Positions 1 to 10,139 are shown, numbered from the stretch's first letter. The stretch is DNA of 64,000 nt from Desulfosporosinus acidiphilus SJ4 (GCF_000255115.2 NC_018068.1:434001-498000), one strand, 5' to 3'. The notes: a model not told the origin generated them from the sequence alone. Made by a program: numbers and translations.

Positions 1-1
1 T

Positions 2-508
2 TTTGAAAACGTGAACGTTCCAAAGGAAAATGTTCTGGGCGAAATCAACAATGGTTTTGCGGTAGCTATGGGACTTCTGGCAGGCGGCCGTATTACCATT
101 GGCGCTCAGGGCTTGGGAATTGCTGAAGGCGCTTTGGAATATACCACCAATTATATTAAAGAGAGACAACAATTTGGCAAACCTCTGGCGGCGAATCAAG
201 GTGTTCAGTTCATGATCGCTGAAATGGCCACAAAGATTGATGCTGCTCAGATGCTGATTTACCGGGCTGCTTGGCTCAAGGACAATAAAATGCCTCACAA
301 TAAGGAAGCCTCAATGGCTAAATTTTTTGCCACAGATACTGCTATGGAAGTAACAACAAATTGTGTGCAGTTAATGGGCGGATATGGATATTGTTCAGAG
401 TTTCCGGTGGAACGCATGATGAGAGATGCTAAGATCACCCAAATCTACGAAGGGTCTAATCAGATTCAGCGCATGATTATTGGCCGCGAAGTCATTGGCC
501 GGTTCTAA
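2..508 (+). CDS. Acyl-CoA dehydrogenase, C-terminal part (5' end outside window)
   Basis: The reading frame is open from base 2, so the true start lies upstream; about 168 residues remain of a family that is usually about 380. They cover the C-terminal helical domain of a flavin-dependent acyl-CoA dehydrogenase, which oxidises an acyl-CoA to its 2,3-enoyl-CoA and passes electrons to ETF. The motif QIYEGSNQIQR near the end carries the glutamate (YEG) that acts as catalytic base in most short- and branched-chain members. The adjacent CoA-transferase genes suggest a pathway for activating and oxidising an organic acid. The exact substrate cannot be read from this fragment. Confidence 0.93.
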   Translation, partial: FENVNVPKENVLGEINNGFAVAMGLLAGGRITIGAQGLGIAEGALEYTTNYIKERQQFGKPLAANQGVQFMIAEMATKIDAAQMLIYRAAWLKDNKMPHNKEASMAKFFATDTAMEVTTNCVQLMGGYGYCSEFPVERMMRDAKITQIYEGSNQIQRMIIGREVIGRF

Positions 509-519
509 TAAGGAGTAAT

Positions 520-539
520 CTCCACTTATAGAAGTGGAG
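520..539. other. Short perfect hairpin between acyl-CoA dehydrogenase and CoA-transferase
   Basis: CTCCACTT and AAGTGGAG form an 8-bp perfect stem with a 4-base loop. No U-run follows, so it is not a clear terminator. The stem resembles the terminal hairpin of the dispersed repeat found elsewhere in the window (CTCCCACTT/AAGTGGGAG), but none of the rest of that repeat is present, so kinship is only possible. Confidence 0.4.
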
Positions 540-582
540 GGGTCTTAAATGGGATAAGATTTAAAAGGAGGTTGGTTGCATC

Positions 583-1557
583 ATGGCTAGGCCTAAAATT
601 GTTAGTCTGACAGAAGCAGTAGAGCAGATTAAAGATGGGGATATGTTGACCTTCGGAGGCTTTACAGTCTGGCGTCGTCCTATGGCGGCTATTTATGAAC
701 TGATTCGCCAGAAGAAACGCAATCTTCATCTCGTAGAGGTCAACGGCGGGACACATGATGATATGCTTGTGGGCGCCGGCTGTGTAGGCATATGGGAATC
801 GAGCTGGTGCGGACACGAACTCTATGGCAAATTTGGCAGCAATCTAGCCCGTAAAATTGAAAAAGGCGAAATTTTATATGAAGACTGGTCACATATCCAG
901 GTTTTAAACAGACTGACTGCCGGGGCTAAAGGTCTTCCTTTTTTGCCCAGCTATTCTGCCATGGGATGCGATATGCTGAATCCGGAGAATGATAATCTCG
1001 GTAAAGCGGGACTACGGGATGGGTCGAATCCCCATATCGGGAAGCACAAATATGTGTTGTATAAAGAGCCTTTCACAGATTCGGAGATTGTTCTTGTTCC
1101 CGCCGCTAACCCGGATTGGTGCATTACCCATGTCCAGATGGTCGGCGATGAAGGAACTGTAAGAGTCGAGGGACTGAAATTCAGTGATCATGAAGTTATT
1201 AAAGCTTCTAAACACAATATTATTATCACTGAACAAATTGTTCCTGAGGAATACTTGCGGCGAGAACCGACTCGTAACATGCTGCCGGGTTACTTTGTTG
1301 ACTATATTGTTGAATTGCCTTGGGGTGCTCACCCAACGGGTTTGTATGGTGTTCATGAACCAGACGGTGAATTTATTGCTGACTTTTTCAAAGCGACTCG
1401 AACTCAAGAAGGCTTTGACCAATGGGCCGAAAAATGGATCTTTGGAGTTAAAGACTTTCAGGAATACCTTGCCAAGCTGGGAATTAACCGATTGGAATCC
1501 CTCAGGGCCAATCCGGCGCTAGGTTATTCCTCGACAATGAAAAGGGGGTCAAGATAA
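583..1557 (+). CDS. gctA: Family I CoA-transferase, alpha subunit (glutaconate CoA-transferase A-like)
   Basis: This 324-residue protein matches the alpha subunit of family I CoA-transferases, most like glutaconate CoA-transferase A. The enzyme moves CoA between acyl-CoA and a free acid. The N-terminal stretch with GGFTVWRRPMA is the typical CoA-binding glycine-rich start of these subunits. A strong AAAGGAGG lies at about 563-572 before the ATG. The stop overlaps the start of the beta subunit (TAATG), so the two are probably translationally coupled and made in equal amounts. The acyl-CoA dehydrogenase just upstream suggests one catabolic unit. The specific acid is unknown, so the symbol is by resemblance. 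Confidence 0.85.
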   Translation: MARPKIVSLTEAVEQIKDGDMLTFGGFTVWRRPMAAIYELIRQKKRNLHLVEVNGGTHDDMLVGAGCVGIWESSWCGHELYGKFGSNLARKIEKGEILYEDWSHIQVLNRLTAGAKGLPFLPSYSAMGCDMLNPENDNLGKAGLRDGSNPHIGKHKYVLYKEPFTDSEIVLVPAANPDWCITHVQMVGDEGTVRVEGLKFSDHEVIKASKHNIIITEQIVPEEYLRREPTRNMLPGYFVDYIVELPWGAHPTGLYGVHEPDGEFIADFFKATRTQEGFDQWAEKWIFGVKDFQEYLAKLGINRLESLRANPALGYSSTMKRGSR

Positions 1558-2366
1558 TGGAAAGCCGAAAAGGATATTCCAAACCCGGTGAATTCAAGCC
1601 AATGGATCTCTTGGCCTGTGCTGCCGCCCGGGAGGTTCAAGATGGTGAAATAGTTTTTGCGGGAACAGGTCTGCCGATGTTAGCCATTATGGTAGCTCAG
1701 CATACTCAAGCCCCCACAGCCGTATGTATTTATGAATCGGGGTCCATTGACGGCAGGCCCATTGATTTGCCAACCTCGGTTGCTGATGCACGCTGCAGCT
1801 ATCAGGCCGCTGTTGCTGATGGCTTGACTGACGTTTTTGGGCAGCTCCAGTCGGGGAAGGTTGATTTGGCTTATCTGGGGGGAGCCGAGGTTGATCGCTA
1901 CGGAAACGTTAACTGTACTTTTATGGGCGGCCCTACGGGCAAAAGACTTACCGGCAGCGGCGGAAATTCAGATATTCATTCCTTAGCCAAGAGAAGTGTT
2001 TTAATTATGCCTCAGTTCGGTCAGAAACGTCGTTTTGTAGAAAGAGTAAGCTATATTACTTCGCCCGGTTGGAAAATCCCTCATTGGCCTGATAAAGAAT
2101 GGGTCCCTAAGCAGGAGGTTTATGGCCCGGCTTTTAACGGAGGGCCGGCTGCGGTTATATCGGACATGGGAGTTTATCGTTTTGATGAAAATGGTGAAAT
2201 GTATCTTGACACAGTTCACCCCGGTTTCACACCTGAGGAATGTCGTGAGAACTGCAGTTTCGATCTGAATATTTCTCGCTGTCAGGGAGAAACTCTGACG
2301 CCTACTTATGAAGAACTGGATTTGCTGTATAACGTAATAGATCCGGAAGGAATTATCATGAAATAA
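1557..2366 (+). CDS. gctB: Family I CoA-transferase, beta subunit (glutaconate CoA-transferase B-like)
   Basis: This 269-residue protein is the partner beta subunit. The family forms a covalent glutamyl-CoA thioester. Here the IYESGS stretch places the probable catalytic glutamate at E60. Glycine-rich LGGAEVD and GPTGKRLTGSGG motifs further on fit the CoA-transferase beta fold. It starts inside the stop region of the alpha gene, with a GGGGGTC purine stretch just before it. A hairpin terminator follows about 180 bases downstream. Substrate assignment is inference; other family I transferases acting on 3-oxoacids or short acids are possible. Confidence 0.85.
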   Translation: MESRKGYSKPGEFKPMDLLACAAAREVQDGEIVFAGTGLPMLAIMVAQHTQAPTAVCIYESGSIDGRPIDLPTSVADARCSYQAAVADGLTDVFGQLQSGKVDLAYLGGAEVDRYGNVNCTFMGGPTGKRLTGSGGNSDIHSLAKRSVLIMPQFGQKRRFVERVSYITSPGWKIPHWPDKEWVPKQEVYGPAFNGGPAAVISDMGVYRFDENGEMYLDTVHPGFTPEECRENCSFDLNISRCQGETLTPTYEELDLLYNVIDPEGIIMK

Positions 2367-2547
2367 GGATCCTTCCGGCACATACCCTTTCTTTATAGCT
2401 GTGGAGTCATTAATAGTTTTCTGGTTAACCGGAAATAGACCTTTAAGGAAGCTGTCGGATCGTGTGAAAAATGCACAAGATGTCTACTTTATATACTGTA
2501 TTAAAGGACGTTTTGGTTACTTAAATTACACAAGGATTGATATTCGA

Positions 2548-2583
2548 ACAAGCAGTCGGCGGTCGCTAACTGCTTGTTTTTCA
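2548..2583 (+). terminator. Intrinsic terminator after the CoA-transferase genes
   Basis: ACAAGCAGT pairs with ACTGCTTGT across a 12-base loop and is followed by TTTTTC. It lies inside the 374-base gap between the CoA-transferase operon and the carboxylase. The rest of that gap contains an ATGCCGCT/AGCGGCAT palindrome near 2597 but no convincing gene or known riboswitch. Confidence 0.65.
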
Positions 2584-2740
2584 ATTATCTGACCTCTATG
2601 CCGCTCAGCGGCATTACTGCAACTAGGCAGCTGCCCGCCTAAAGGCTTGGCATAAAGCCATATTTTAATAAGGCATGGCATAATTTTTGCAATTAAGAGT
2701 TGTCGTTTCAAAATATAAAAACAGAGAGGCAGAATCGGAA

Positions 2741-5700
2741 ATGAAAAAAATACTTATCGCTAACAGAGGCGAGATAGCTATTCGCATAGCCCGAGCTGCT
2801 GCGGATCTCAATATGCAGACTCTAGCTGTCTTCTCAGAGGATGATGCAAAATCATTGCACCAGCGCAGGGCTGATGAGTGTTGGGCACTCAAAGGAACCG
2901 GAGCCGCCGCCTATTTGGATCAAGGACAAATAATTTCTATTGCCAAGAAAACCGGCTGTGATGCGATACACCCCGGATATGGCTTCCTAAGTGAAAATGC
3001 CTCGTTTGCCCGCTTCTGTGAAACAGAAGGGATAACGTTTATCGGTCCCAGTTCTGACATCTTGAAATTATTTGGTGATAAGGTTGAGGCCCGTTTTCTA
3101 GCTAAGAAGTGCAATGTTCCTCTGCTTGCAGGTACACTTGGAGCAACCAGTTTGGAAGAAGTCAGAGATTTTTTCTTGTCTCTTGGCTCGGAAGGGGCTG
3201 TTATGATTAAAGCGGTCCTGGGTGGAGGCGGACGGGGAATGAGAGCCGTTTACAGCCTTGACGATCTTGAGGATGCCTACGCCTATTGCAGTTTGGAAGC
3301 AAAGAAGGCGTTTGGTTCCGGTGCAGTTTATGCTGAGCAACTGATACATAAGCCACAACATATTGAGATTCAAATCATTGGGGATGGTAAACAAGTAATT
3401 CATTTGGGTGAGCGGGATTGTACTATGCAGCGCCGCAATCAGAAACTTATGGAGATTGCGCCGTGCCCGACCCTTTCTCCTGAACTCCGCGAGAAAATGA
3501 TCGAAGCGGCTTTGCGTTTGGCTCAGGAAACTCGATTTAACAACCTTGGTACGTTTGAGTTTTTAGTGGATAGAAGCGTTCAAGATGAAGCATCCTTTGT
3601 TTTCATGGAAGCAAATCCCCGACTTCAAGTTGAGCATACCGTGACCGAAGAAGTTACCGGTATTGATCTTGTCAGAGCTCAGATCGAGATAGCGGGCGGG
3701 AAATCTTTGTCAGAGATCGGTTTGAAGGAGCATGAAGTTTCCCCTAAGGGTTATGCCATACAGCTGCGTATTAACACGGAAACCATCGATGACGTGGGCA
3801 GCGCTCAGCCCATGGGCGGAACAATCAGAGTCTATGAAGTGCCCGCCGGGCCGGGAATTCGGATCGATGGTTATGGTTACAGCGGCTATGCCATCAATCC
3901 GGCGTTTGATTCTTTATTAGCTAAGCTCATTGTTACTTCACGCTCTTCACGATTTGAAGACGTTATTATTAAAGCCCGCCGGATTCTTCAAGAGTTTCGC
4001 ATAGAAGGGGTTGCGACAAATATTCCCTTTTTGCTGACACTTTTGAGCCGGTCTGAGGTCGTGAATAACGATTTTTCTGCCAGGTTTATTGAAGAAAATG
4101 CTTGTGAATTGATTTCGTCTTTAAAACCTTTAGAATTTCCTTTCTTTGAAGACCTTTCGGCCTCGGACAGTATGACTTCGGTAAAAAATATTCCGGAGAT
4201 TCCCGCTGGAACGCAGCCTATTTCAGCTCCGATGATGGGAAACGTTGTCAGCATTGCTGTTTTCAACGGAGATCCTGTGAGAAGAGGACAGACAGTTGCC
4301 GTTATCGAAGCCATGAAGATGGAACATGAAGTAAAAGCTCCGTTAAGTGGTTACGTGCGTAAGATCTGCATCAATCCTAATGATGTGCTGGCAGCCGGGG
4401 ACGTGATTCTCTATCTGGAAGAAGCGGAAATCCTTGGCGAGGTTAAGGTCAAGGATGAGGAGATAGATCTTGATGCGATTCGGCCTGATCTCGCTGAAGT
4501 GTTGGCTCGCCACGCCTATGGATTAGATAGTCATCGAAATGAAGAGGTGGCTAAACGTCATAATAATGGACAGCGCACAGCCCGCGAAAATATCCAGGAC
4601 CTCTGCGATCCTGAAAGTTTTATAGAATATGGGGCTTTAACTGTTGCCGCCCAGCGTAAACGACGGCCGCTGGAGGAGCTTATCAGAAAAACGCCCGGTG
4701 ATGGTTTGGTAGGAGGTTTTGGGTCAATTAATGGTTCTCTCTTTGGAACAGAAAGATCACATTCCCTGATTATGGCTTATGATTTTATGGTTATGGCCGG
4801 TACCCAGGGAGCGATGAATCATAAAAAGATGGACCGAATGATCAAAATCGCACACGAATGGAGGCTGCCGACGGTTTTATTTGCCGAAGGGGGCGGAGGA
4901 AGACCGGGAGATGTGGATGCCAATGGGGTAACAGGTCTCGACCTTTCAACCTTCAGTCAATTTGCCGGTTTGAGTGGCAAAGTTCCCCTCATCGGGATTG
5001 CTTCCGGCTTTTGTTTCGCTGGCAATGCCGCTCTGCTCGGATGCTGCGATGTCATTATTGCAACTAAGAACTCCAACATTGGTATGGGCGGTCCGGCAAT
5101 GATTGAGGGCGGGGGACTCGGGATCGTCAGACCGCAGGAGATCGGTCCTATGGATATACAAACCCAAAACGGCGTGGTTGATATCGAGGTGACAGATGAA
5201 AAAGAAGCAGTTGAGACAGCGAAAAAGTATCTCGGCTTCTTTCAAGGCACTGCAACTCATTGGGAGGCAGCGGACCAACGCTTGCTGCGCAGGCTTATCC
5301 CGGAAAACAGGCTAAGGGTTTATGAGATAAGGAAAATCATTGAGGTCTTGGCAGATAGGGAATCTGTCTTGGAATTGAGGCCGCGATTTGGTTTGGGAAT
5401 GATTACTGCCCTTATCAGAATTGAAGGCAGACCTTTTGGCCTGCTTGCCAATAACCCGAAACATGATTCGGGAGCTATTGAAGCTCAAGATGCAGACAAA
5501 GCGGCTCGTTTTTTACAACTTTGTAATGTCCATAGACTTCCGGTATTATCTCTAGTTGATACGCCGGGATTTATGGTTGGGCCGGATATGGAAGCAAAGG
5601 CTCAGGTCCGCCATGTCAGCCGAATGTTTATGATTGGGTCCCATCTCACTGTGCCCTTTTTTACGGTTGTTCTGCGCAAAGGATATGGACTCGGAGCGAT

Positions 5701-6031
5701 GGCTATGTCGGCCGGGGGTTTTCAAGATTCCTTTTTCACGGCTGCCTGGCCCTCAGGGGAATTTGGAGCTATGGGGCTTGAAGGAGCCGTTAAGCATGCC
5801 TACAGAAAAGAACTGGAATCCATTGCCGATCCGGTGCTGCGTGAGGAAGCCTATCAACGTTTTATAGAGGAGGCTTATGAAAAAGGGAAAGCAATTAATG
5901 TGGCCTCTTACCTGGAAATCGATTCGGTCATCGATCCGGCAGATACCCGCAGGTGGGTTATAAATGGGTTAAAATCAGCATTGCTGAATTATAAAGAAAA
6001 GAAATCTGAGCGATTCATTGATACTTGGTAA
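2741..6031 (+). CDS. Single-chain biotin-dependent acyl-CoA carboxylase (biotin carboxylase, biotinyl and carboxyltransferase domains fused)
   Basis: The ATG at 2741 begins MKKILIANRGEIAIRIAR, the standard N-terminus of biotin carboxylase; an in-frame TTG further upstream is unlikely. Of 1096 residues, about 1-450 are biotin carboxylase (HPGYGFLSEN, ANPRLQVEH), about 485-560 a biotinyl domain with EAMKMEHE (biotinylated lysine near 526), and about 600-1090 a carboxyltransferase of the acetyl/propionyl-CoA carboxylase beta type. ATP and bicarbonate carboxylate biotin, which then carboxylates an acyl-CoA. Most bacteria split these domains over two to four genes. The layout recalls single-chain long-chain acyl-CoA carboxylases, but no obvious interaction domain sits between the first two modules. 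The substrate is not readable. Confidence 0.9.
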   Translation: MKKILIANRGEIAIRIARAAADLNMQTLAVFSEDDAKSLHQRRADECWALKGTGAAAYLDQGQIISIAKKTGCDAIHPGYGFLSENASFARFCETEGITFIGPSSDILKLFGDKVEARFLAKKCNVPLLAGTLGATSLEEVRDFFLSLGSEGAVMIKAVLGGGGRGMRAVYSLDDLEDAYAYCSLEAKKAFGSGAVYAEQLIHKPQHIEIQIIGDGKQVIHLGERDCTMQRRNQKLMEIAPCPTLSPELREKMIEAALRLAQETRFNNLGTFEFLVDRSVQDEASFVFMEANPRLQVEHTVTEEVTGIDLVRAQIEIAGGKSLSEIGLKEHEVSPKGYAIQLRINTETIDDVGSAQPMGGTIRVYEVPAGPGIRIDGYGYSGYAINPAFDSLLAKLIVTSRSSRFEDVIIKARRILQEFRIEGVATNIPFLLTLLSRSEVVNNDFSARFIEENACELISSLKPLEFPFFEDLSASDSMTSVKNIPEIPAGTQPISAPMMGNVVSIAVFNGDPVRRGQTVAVIEAMKMEHEVKAPLSGYVRKICINPNDVLAAGDVILYLEEAEILGEVKVKDEEIDLDAIRPDLAEVLARHAYGLDSHRNEEVAKRHNNGQRTARENIQDLCDPESFIEYGALTVAAQRKRRPLEELIRKTPGDGLVGGFGSINGSLFGTERSHSLIMAYDFMVMAGTQGAMNHKKMDRMIKIAHEWRLPTVLFAEGGGGRPGDVDANGVTGLDLSTFSQFAGLSGKVPLIGIASGFCFAGNAALLGCCDVIIATKNSNIGMGGPAMIEGGGLGIVRPQEIGPMDIQTQNGVVDIEVTDEKEAVETAKKYLGFFQGTATHWEAADQRLLRRLIPENRLRVYEIRKIIEVLADRESVLELRPRFGLGMITALIRIEGRPFGLLANNPKHDSGAIEAQDADKAARFLQLCNVHRLPVLSLVDTPGFMVGPDMEAKAQVRHVSRMFMIGSHLTVPFFTVVLRKGYGLGAMAMSAGGFQDSFFTAAWPSGEFGAMGLEGAVKHAYRKELESIADPVLREEAYQRFIEEAYEKGKAINVASYLEIDSVIDPADTRRWVINGLKSALLNYKEKKSERFIDTW

Positions 6032-6139
6032 TTTTTACTCGGCGAATTTCTGTTTTTTCCTTAAACCATGTATGAGAGTTTTCCAATGACGAATACTAAA
6101 TTGGACTGATTCAAAGTTTTTTCAGAGGAGGCTCTCAGT

Positions 6140-9100
6140 GTGGCTAAGAAAATGAAAACAATGGACGCAAACCAAGCCGCAGCAGAAGCATCGTATGCTC
6201 TGACTGAGGTTGCAACGATCTTCCCAATCACACCTTCTTCTCCGATGGCTGAGGGAGTTGACGAATGGGCGGCCCATGGTAAGAAGAATTTATTTGACCA
6301 ACCGGTAAGAGTTGTTGAGATGCAATCAGAATCCGGCGCCGCCGCCGCAACTCACGGCTCCCTGCAGGCCGGGGCTCTGACGACCACCTACACCGCTTCC
6401 CAAGGATTACTCCTTATGATTCCTGAAATGTATAAAATGGCCGGAAATCTCGTGCCGGCTGTTTTCCATGTCAGCGCCAGGGCTCTGGCGACCCATGCCT
6501 TATCGATTTTCGGCGACCACCAGGATATTAATGCTGCCAGGCAAACCGGTTTTACGATGATCTGTTCGAATAGCGTTCAAGAAGCCATGGATTTGGGTTT
6601 CGTTGCTCATCTTGCAGCAATCAAGTCGAGAGTTCCGGTTTTGCACTTTTTTGATGGTTTCAGAACCTCCCATGAAGTGCAAAAAATTGAAACCACAAGT
6701 TACGATGAGATCAGGAAGCTCGTGGATTACGACAAGATCAAAGAATTCAGAGATCGGGCTTTAAATCCCAATCATCCTGTTCTCAGAGGTACTGCCCAAA
6801 ATCCTGATATCTATTTCCAGGGCCGAGAGGTTTCTAATCCCTTCTTTGAAGCTGTCCCGGATATTGTTGAAGATTACTTCAAAGAGATCAAAAAAGTCAC
6901 CGGACGGGAGTACCATCCCTTCCAGTATTACGGTGACCCGGAGGCTGAACATATTATTGTGGCCATGGGCTCTGTCTGCAGTACCATTGAAGAAACTATA
7001 GACTTTTTGGCACAACGGGGGGAAAAGATCGGGCTTATCAAAGTCCATCTATATCGTCCTTTCTCCAAGAAATATTTCTTTGATGTTTTGCCTAAATCCG
7101 TTAAAAAAATTGCAGTTCTTGATCGGACGAAAGAGCCGGGTTCCACGGGTGAACCTCTCTACCTTGATATTGTTCAGGTCTTCGATCATGAAACTTCAAG
7201 ACCCCTCATCGTGGGAGGGCGTTATGGGCTGGGTTCCAAAGATACCACCCCGTCACAAATTCTTGCCGTTTATCAAAATTTGAAGAAAGCCCAGCCGAAA
7301 AATCGTTTTACCATTGGTATTGTTGATGATGTGAGCAATACCTCGTTACCTATCGAGGAGACCATCGACACCTCGCCGGAAGGTACTATACGCTGCAAGT
7401 TCTGGGGACTCGGTTCTGACGGTACGGTGGGGGCTAATAAAAGTGCCATTAAAATCATTGGAGACAATACCGATCTGTTTGTCCAAGGCTATTTTGAATA
7501 TGACAGCAAGAAATCCGGCGGCACGACGATTTCCCATTTGCGCTTCGGCAAGAAACCTATCAAATCATCGTATTTAGTTTTTGATGCCGATTATATTGCT
7601 TGTCATAATAGGTCCTTTATTTACCACTACGATATCCTTAAGGGGTTAAAGAAAGGCGGAACGTTTGTCTTAAACTGTCCCTGGAGGACAGAAGAAATTG
7701 CGGATCATTTGCCGGCTGCACTCAAACGGTATATTGCTAAAAATAATATCAATTTCTATACCATTGATGCTATTGCCATAGCCGGGGAAATCGGACTCGG
7801 CGGACGTATCAACATGGTGATGCAGTCAGCCTTCTTTAAATTAGCCCAGGTCATTCCTGTGGAGGATGCCATTCAATATCTGAAAGACTCCATTGAGAAA
7901 GTCTACGGCAAAAAGGGTTCCAATATTGTAGAGATGAATCAAAAGGCAGTGGATCTGGGGATCGAAGCTTTACATAAAGTAGAGGTTCCTGCTTCCTGGG
8001 CTGAAGTTCCCGATGAGGAAATGCCTGTTAAGGATGAACCTGAGTTCGTTAAGAAGGTGCAAAGGCCTATGGCTAGGCATGAAGGGGACGATCTGCCCAC
8101 AAGTTCTTTCGTTGGTGTAGAGGACGGAACCTTCCCCTTAGGCACCACACGCTATGAAAAACGAGGAATTGCAGTCTATATTCCGGAGTGGCAAATTGAT
8201 AAATGCATTCAATGCAACCAGTGTTCCTATGTTTGCCCTCACGCAACGATTCGGCCCTTCCTCTTGGATGATACCGAACTTGAGAAAGCTCCTGATACAT
8301 TTAAAACTAAGAAACCTATCGGGAAAGGGTTGGAGGGGTACCACTACCGCATTCAAGTTTCACCGTTGGATTGTACCGGCTGCGGCAACTGTGCCGACAT
8401 TTGTCCCGCACCGGGTAAAGCCATTGTGATGCAGCCGGCAGACCATGAGATTGAAATGGAATCCGAAAACTGGGAATACGCCATTAAAAACGTTTCCGAA
8501 AAACGTCATCTCATGGATGTCAAGTCCTTAAAAGGAAGTCAATTTGCCCGACCCTTGCTTGAGTTTCACGGGGCATGCCCAGGCTGCGGCGAAACCCCCT
8601 ATGCTCGCCTGATAACCCAGTTGTTTGGGGATCGCATGATTATCGCCAATGCTACAGGTTGTTCTTCCATCTGGGGAGGCAGTGCGCCTTCAATTCCATT
8701 TACTGTTAATGCTGAAGGCAGAGGACCGGCCTGGATGAATCCCTTGTTTGAAGATAATGCCGAGTTTGGCTATGGCATGTATTTAGGATCAAAACAGGTT
8801 CGAGCGAAGCTTGCGCAGCTGATGAGGCAAGGTCTGGAGAGCTCTTTCAGTGATAATCTTAAAGATGCCTTCCGTGACTGGCTTGATAATATGGAAGATG
8901 GGGAAGGATCAAAACGAGCCTCTGACCGCCTGCTTGAAGCCATGAATCATGAAGATGCTGCCGGGAATTCGCTGCTCTGCGAAATCAAAGAGAAAAAGGA
9001 CTATCTCATTAAGCCATCCGTTTGGATTTTTGGCGGCGATGGTTTTGCCTATGATATTGGCTACAATGGAATTGACCATGTCATTGCCAGTGGCGATGAT

Positions 9101-9667
9101 ATCAACATCCTGGTTATGGATACGGAAGTCTATTCCAACACCGGCGGTCAATCCTCGAAGGCTACCCAGACGGCAGCCATTGCTAAATTTGCAGCGGCAG
9201 GCAAGAAGGTCCGCAAGAAGGATTTAGGACTCATTGCCACCACCTACGGCTATGTCTATGTTGCGCAAATTGCTATGGGGGCGAATATGAATCAAACGAT
9301 TAAAGCGATTGCCGAAGCTGAAAGCTATCATGGTCCCTCGATCATTATTGCCTATGCCTCTTGCATAAACCATGGGATTAAATCGGGAATGGGAACAAGT
9401 ATCTTCGAAGAAAAGAAAGCTGTTGAAGCGGGTTATTGGCATCTTTGGCGTTTTGATCCCCGCCTTAAAGATCAAGGAAAGAATCCATTTATGCTTGACT
9501 CCAAAGAACCCACGGCTTCTTTCCAAGACTTCTTAAAAGGTGAAATCAGATACTCGTCTCTCATGACCGTATTCCCTGAGGTAGCCCAAGAGATGTTCAA
9601 TGTAGCGGAAGGACACGCTCGAGATAAATATCAAACTCTAAAACGTTTTGCCGACATGCAGTATTAA
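6140..9667 (+). CDS. nifJ: Pyruvate:ferredoxin (flavodoxin) oxidoreductase, single chain
   Basis: This 1175-residue homodimer-type PFOR decarboxylates pyruvate to acetyl-CoA and CO2 and reduces ferredoxin. It is cytoplasmic and central to anaerobic metabolism. The N-terminal pyruvate-binding domain has FPITPSSPMAE. Two [4Fe-4S] ferredoxin motifs lie near residues 688 (CIQCNQCSYVCP) and 744 (CTGCGNCADICP). The third cluster's cysteines include CPGCGETPY and a late ASCINHG. The thiamine diphosphate site is GDGFAYDIG to YSNTGGQ at about 966-1003. It starts with GTG at 6140, eight bases after AGAGGAGG. It is full length and appears monocistronic. A reverse role as pyruvate synthase is possible. 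Confidence 0.97.
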   Translation: MAKKMKTMDANQAAAEASYALTEVATIFPITPSSPMAEGVDEWAAHGKKNLFDQPVRVVEMQSESGAAAATHGSLQAGALTTTYTASQGLLLMIPEMYKMAGNLVPAVFHVSARALATHALSIFGDHQDINAARQTGFTMICSNSVQEAMDLGFVAHLAAIKSRVPVLHFFDGFRTSHEVQKIETTSYDEIRKLVDYDKIKEFRDRALNPNHPVLRGTAQNPDIYFQGREVSNPFFEAVPDIVEDYFKEIKKVTGREYHPFQYYGDPEAEHIIVAMGSVCSTIEETIDFLAQRGEKIGLIKVHLYRPFSKKYFFDVLPKSVKKIAVLDRTKEPGSTGEPLYLDIVQVFDHETSRPLIVGGRYGLGSKDTTPSQILAVYQNLKKAQPKNRFTIGIVDDVSNTSLPIEETIDTSPEGTIRCKFWGLGSDGTVGANKSAIKIIGDNTDLFVQGYFEYDSKKSGGTTISHLRFGKKPIKSSYLVFDADYIACHNRSFIYHYDILKGLKKGGTFVLNCPWRTEEIADHLPAALKRYIAKNNINFYTIDAIAIAGEIGLGGRINMVMQSAFFKLAQVIPVEDAIQYLKDSIEKVYGKKGSNIVEMNQKAVDLGIEALHKVEVPASWAEVPDEEMPVKDEPEFVKKVQRPMARHEGDDLPTSSFVGVEDGTFPLGTTRYEKRGIAVYIPEWQIDKCIQCNQCSYVCPHATIRPFLLDDTELEKAPDTFKTKKPIGKGLEGYHYRIQVSPLDCTGCGNCADICPAPGKAIVMQPADHEIEMESENWEYAIKNVSEKRHLMDVKSLKGSQFARPLLEFHGACPGCGETPYARLITQLFGDRMIIANATGCSSIWGGSAPSIPFTVNAEGRGPAWMNPLFEDNAEFGYGMYLGSKQVRAKLAQLMRQGLESSFSDNLKDAFRDWLDNMEDGEGSKRASDRLLEAMNHEDAAGNSLLCEIKEKKDYLIKPSVWIFGGDGFAYDIGYNGIDHVIASGDDINILVMDTEVYSNTGGQSSKATQTAAIAKFAAAGKKVRKKDLGLIATTYGYVYVAQIAMGANMNQTIKAIAEAESYHGPSIIIAYASCINHGIKSGMGTSIFEEKKAVEAGYWHLWRFDPRLKDQGKNPFMLDSKEPTASFQDFLKGEIRYSSLMTVFPEVAQEMFNVAEGHARDKYQTLKRFADMQY

Positions 9668-9753
9668 GTATAGCGTGGAAAACTAAGGTAAGAGGTTTTT
9701 AAGGTAAAAAGGTTAAGAAAGGGGGCATTGCCCAAACCATGCAGCGCCTCCTT

Positions 9754-10139
9754 TCATCCAATCGTGAGGCTCCCGCTTTTATAAGTGGGAATGGTCCTTG
9801 CTCTCTATTTCGGTGGGGGGGAGAGTCCATCCTTCAGCGCGCTGGCATTATGGGATCGTGCCTGAGAAATGTACCTTAAAGCGAAAAGAGAATAAAGAAG
9901 CGAATGATTAAAATCTTAAAGAATTACCCCTAAAGGGTTTACTTTTAGCAAAATATTAGTTAAACTTTATTAAATCACATCTGCATATCGTCTGATTTGT
10001 TCAGTCCATCCGAATGTACTCGAAGTTATGTTCTGCTTTTAGAACGTCTCCGAAGCTAAACAAGTGCGATACTCTCCACTGGAGACTATCGGGATGGCTG
10101 GAGGAGACCGCTGGCCATGACGACAAGCGAACGAGCTTA
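9754..10139 (-). repeat. Diverged long copy of the dispersed structured repeat
   Basis: Read on the minus strand, the 3' part (about 9754-9850) matches the full copies: an ACCGAA segment, then a GGGAG-type hairpin, then TCACGATTGGATGAA. The 5' part near 10055-10139 has the CTCGTTCGCT end and a hairpin CGATA-G-TCTCC / GGAGA-G-TATCG. The two parts are separated by about 200 bases of unrelated sequence, so this copy is either longer or broken by an insertion. It lies in the gap between the oxidoreductase gene and the ileS leader; I see no gene in that gap. Confidence 0.6.

Noticed and set aside
2401-2592. 63-codon frame after the CoA-transferase genes
   Set aside because: It runs through the terminator hairpin and has no ribosome site.
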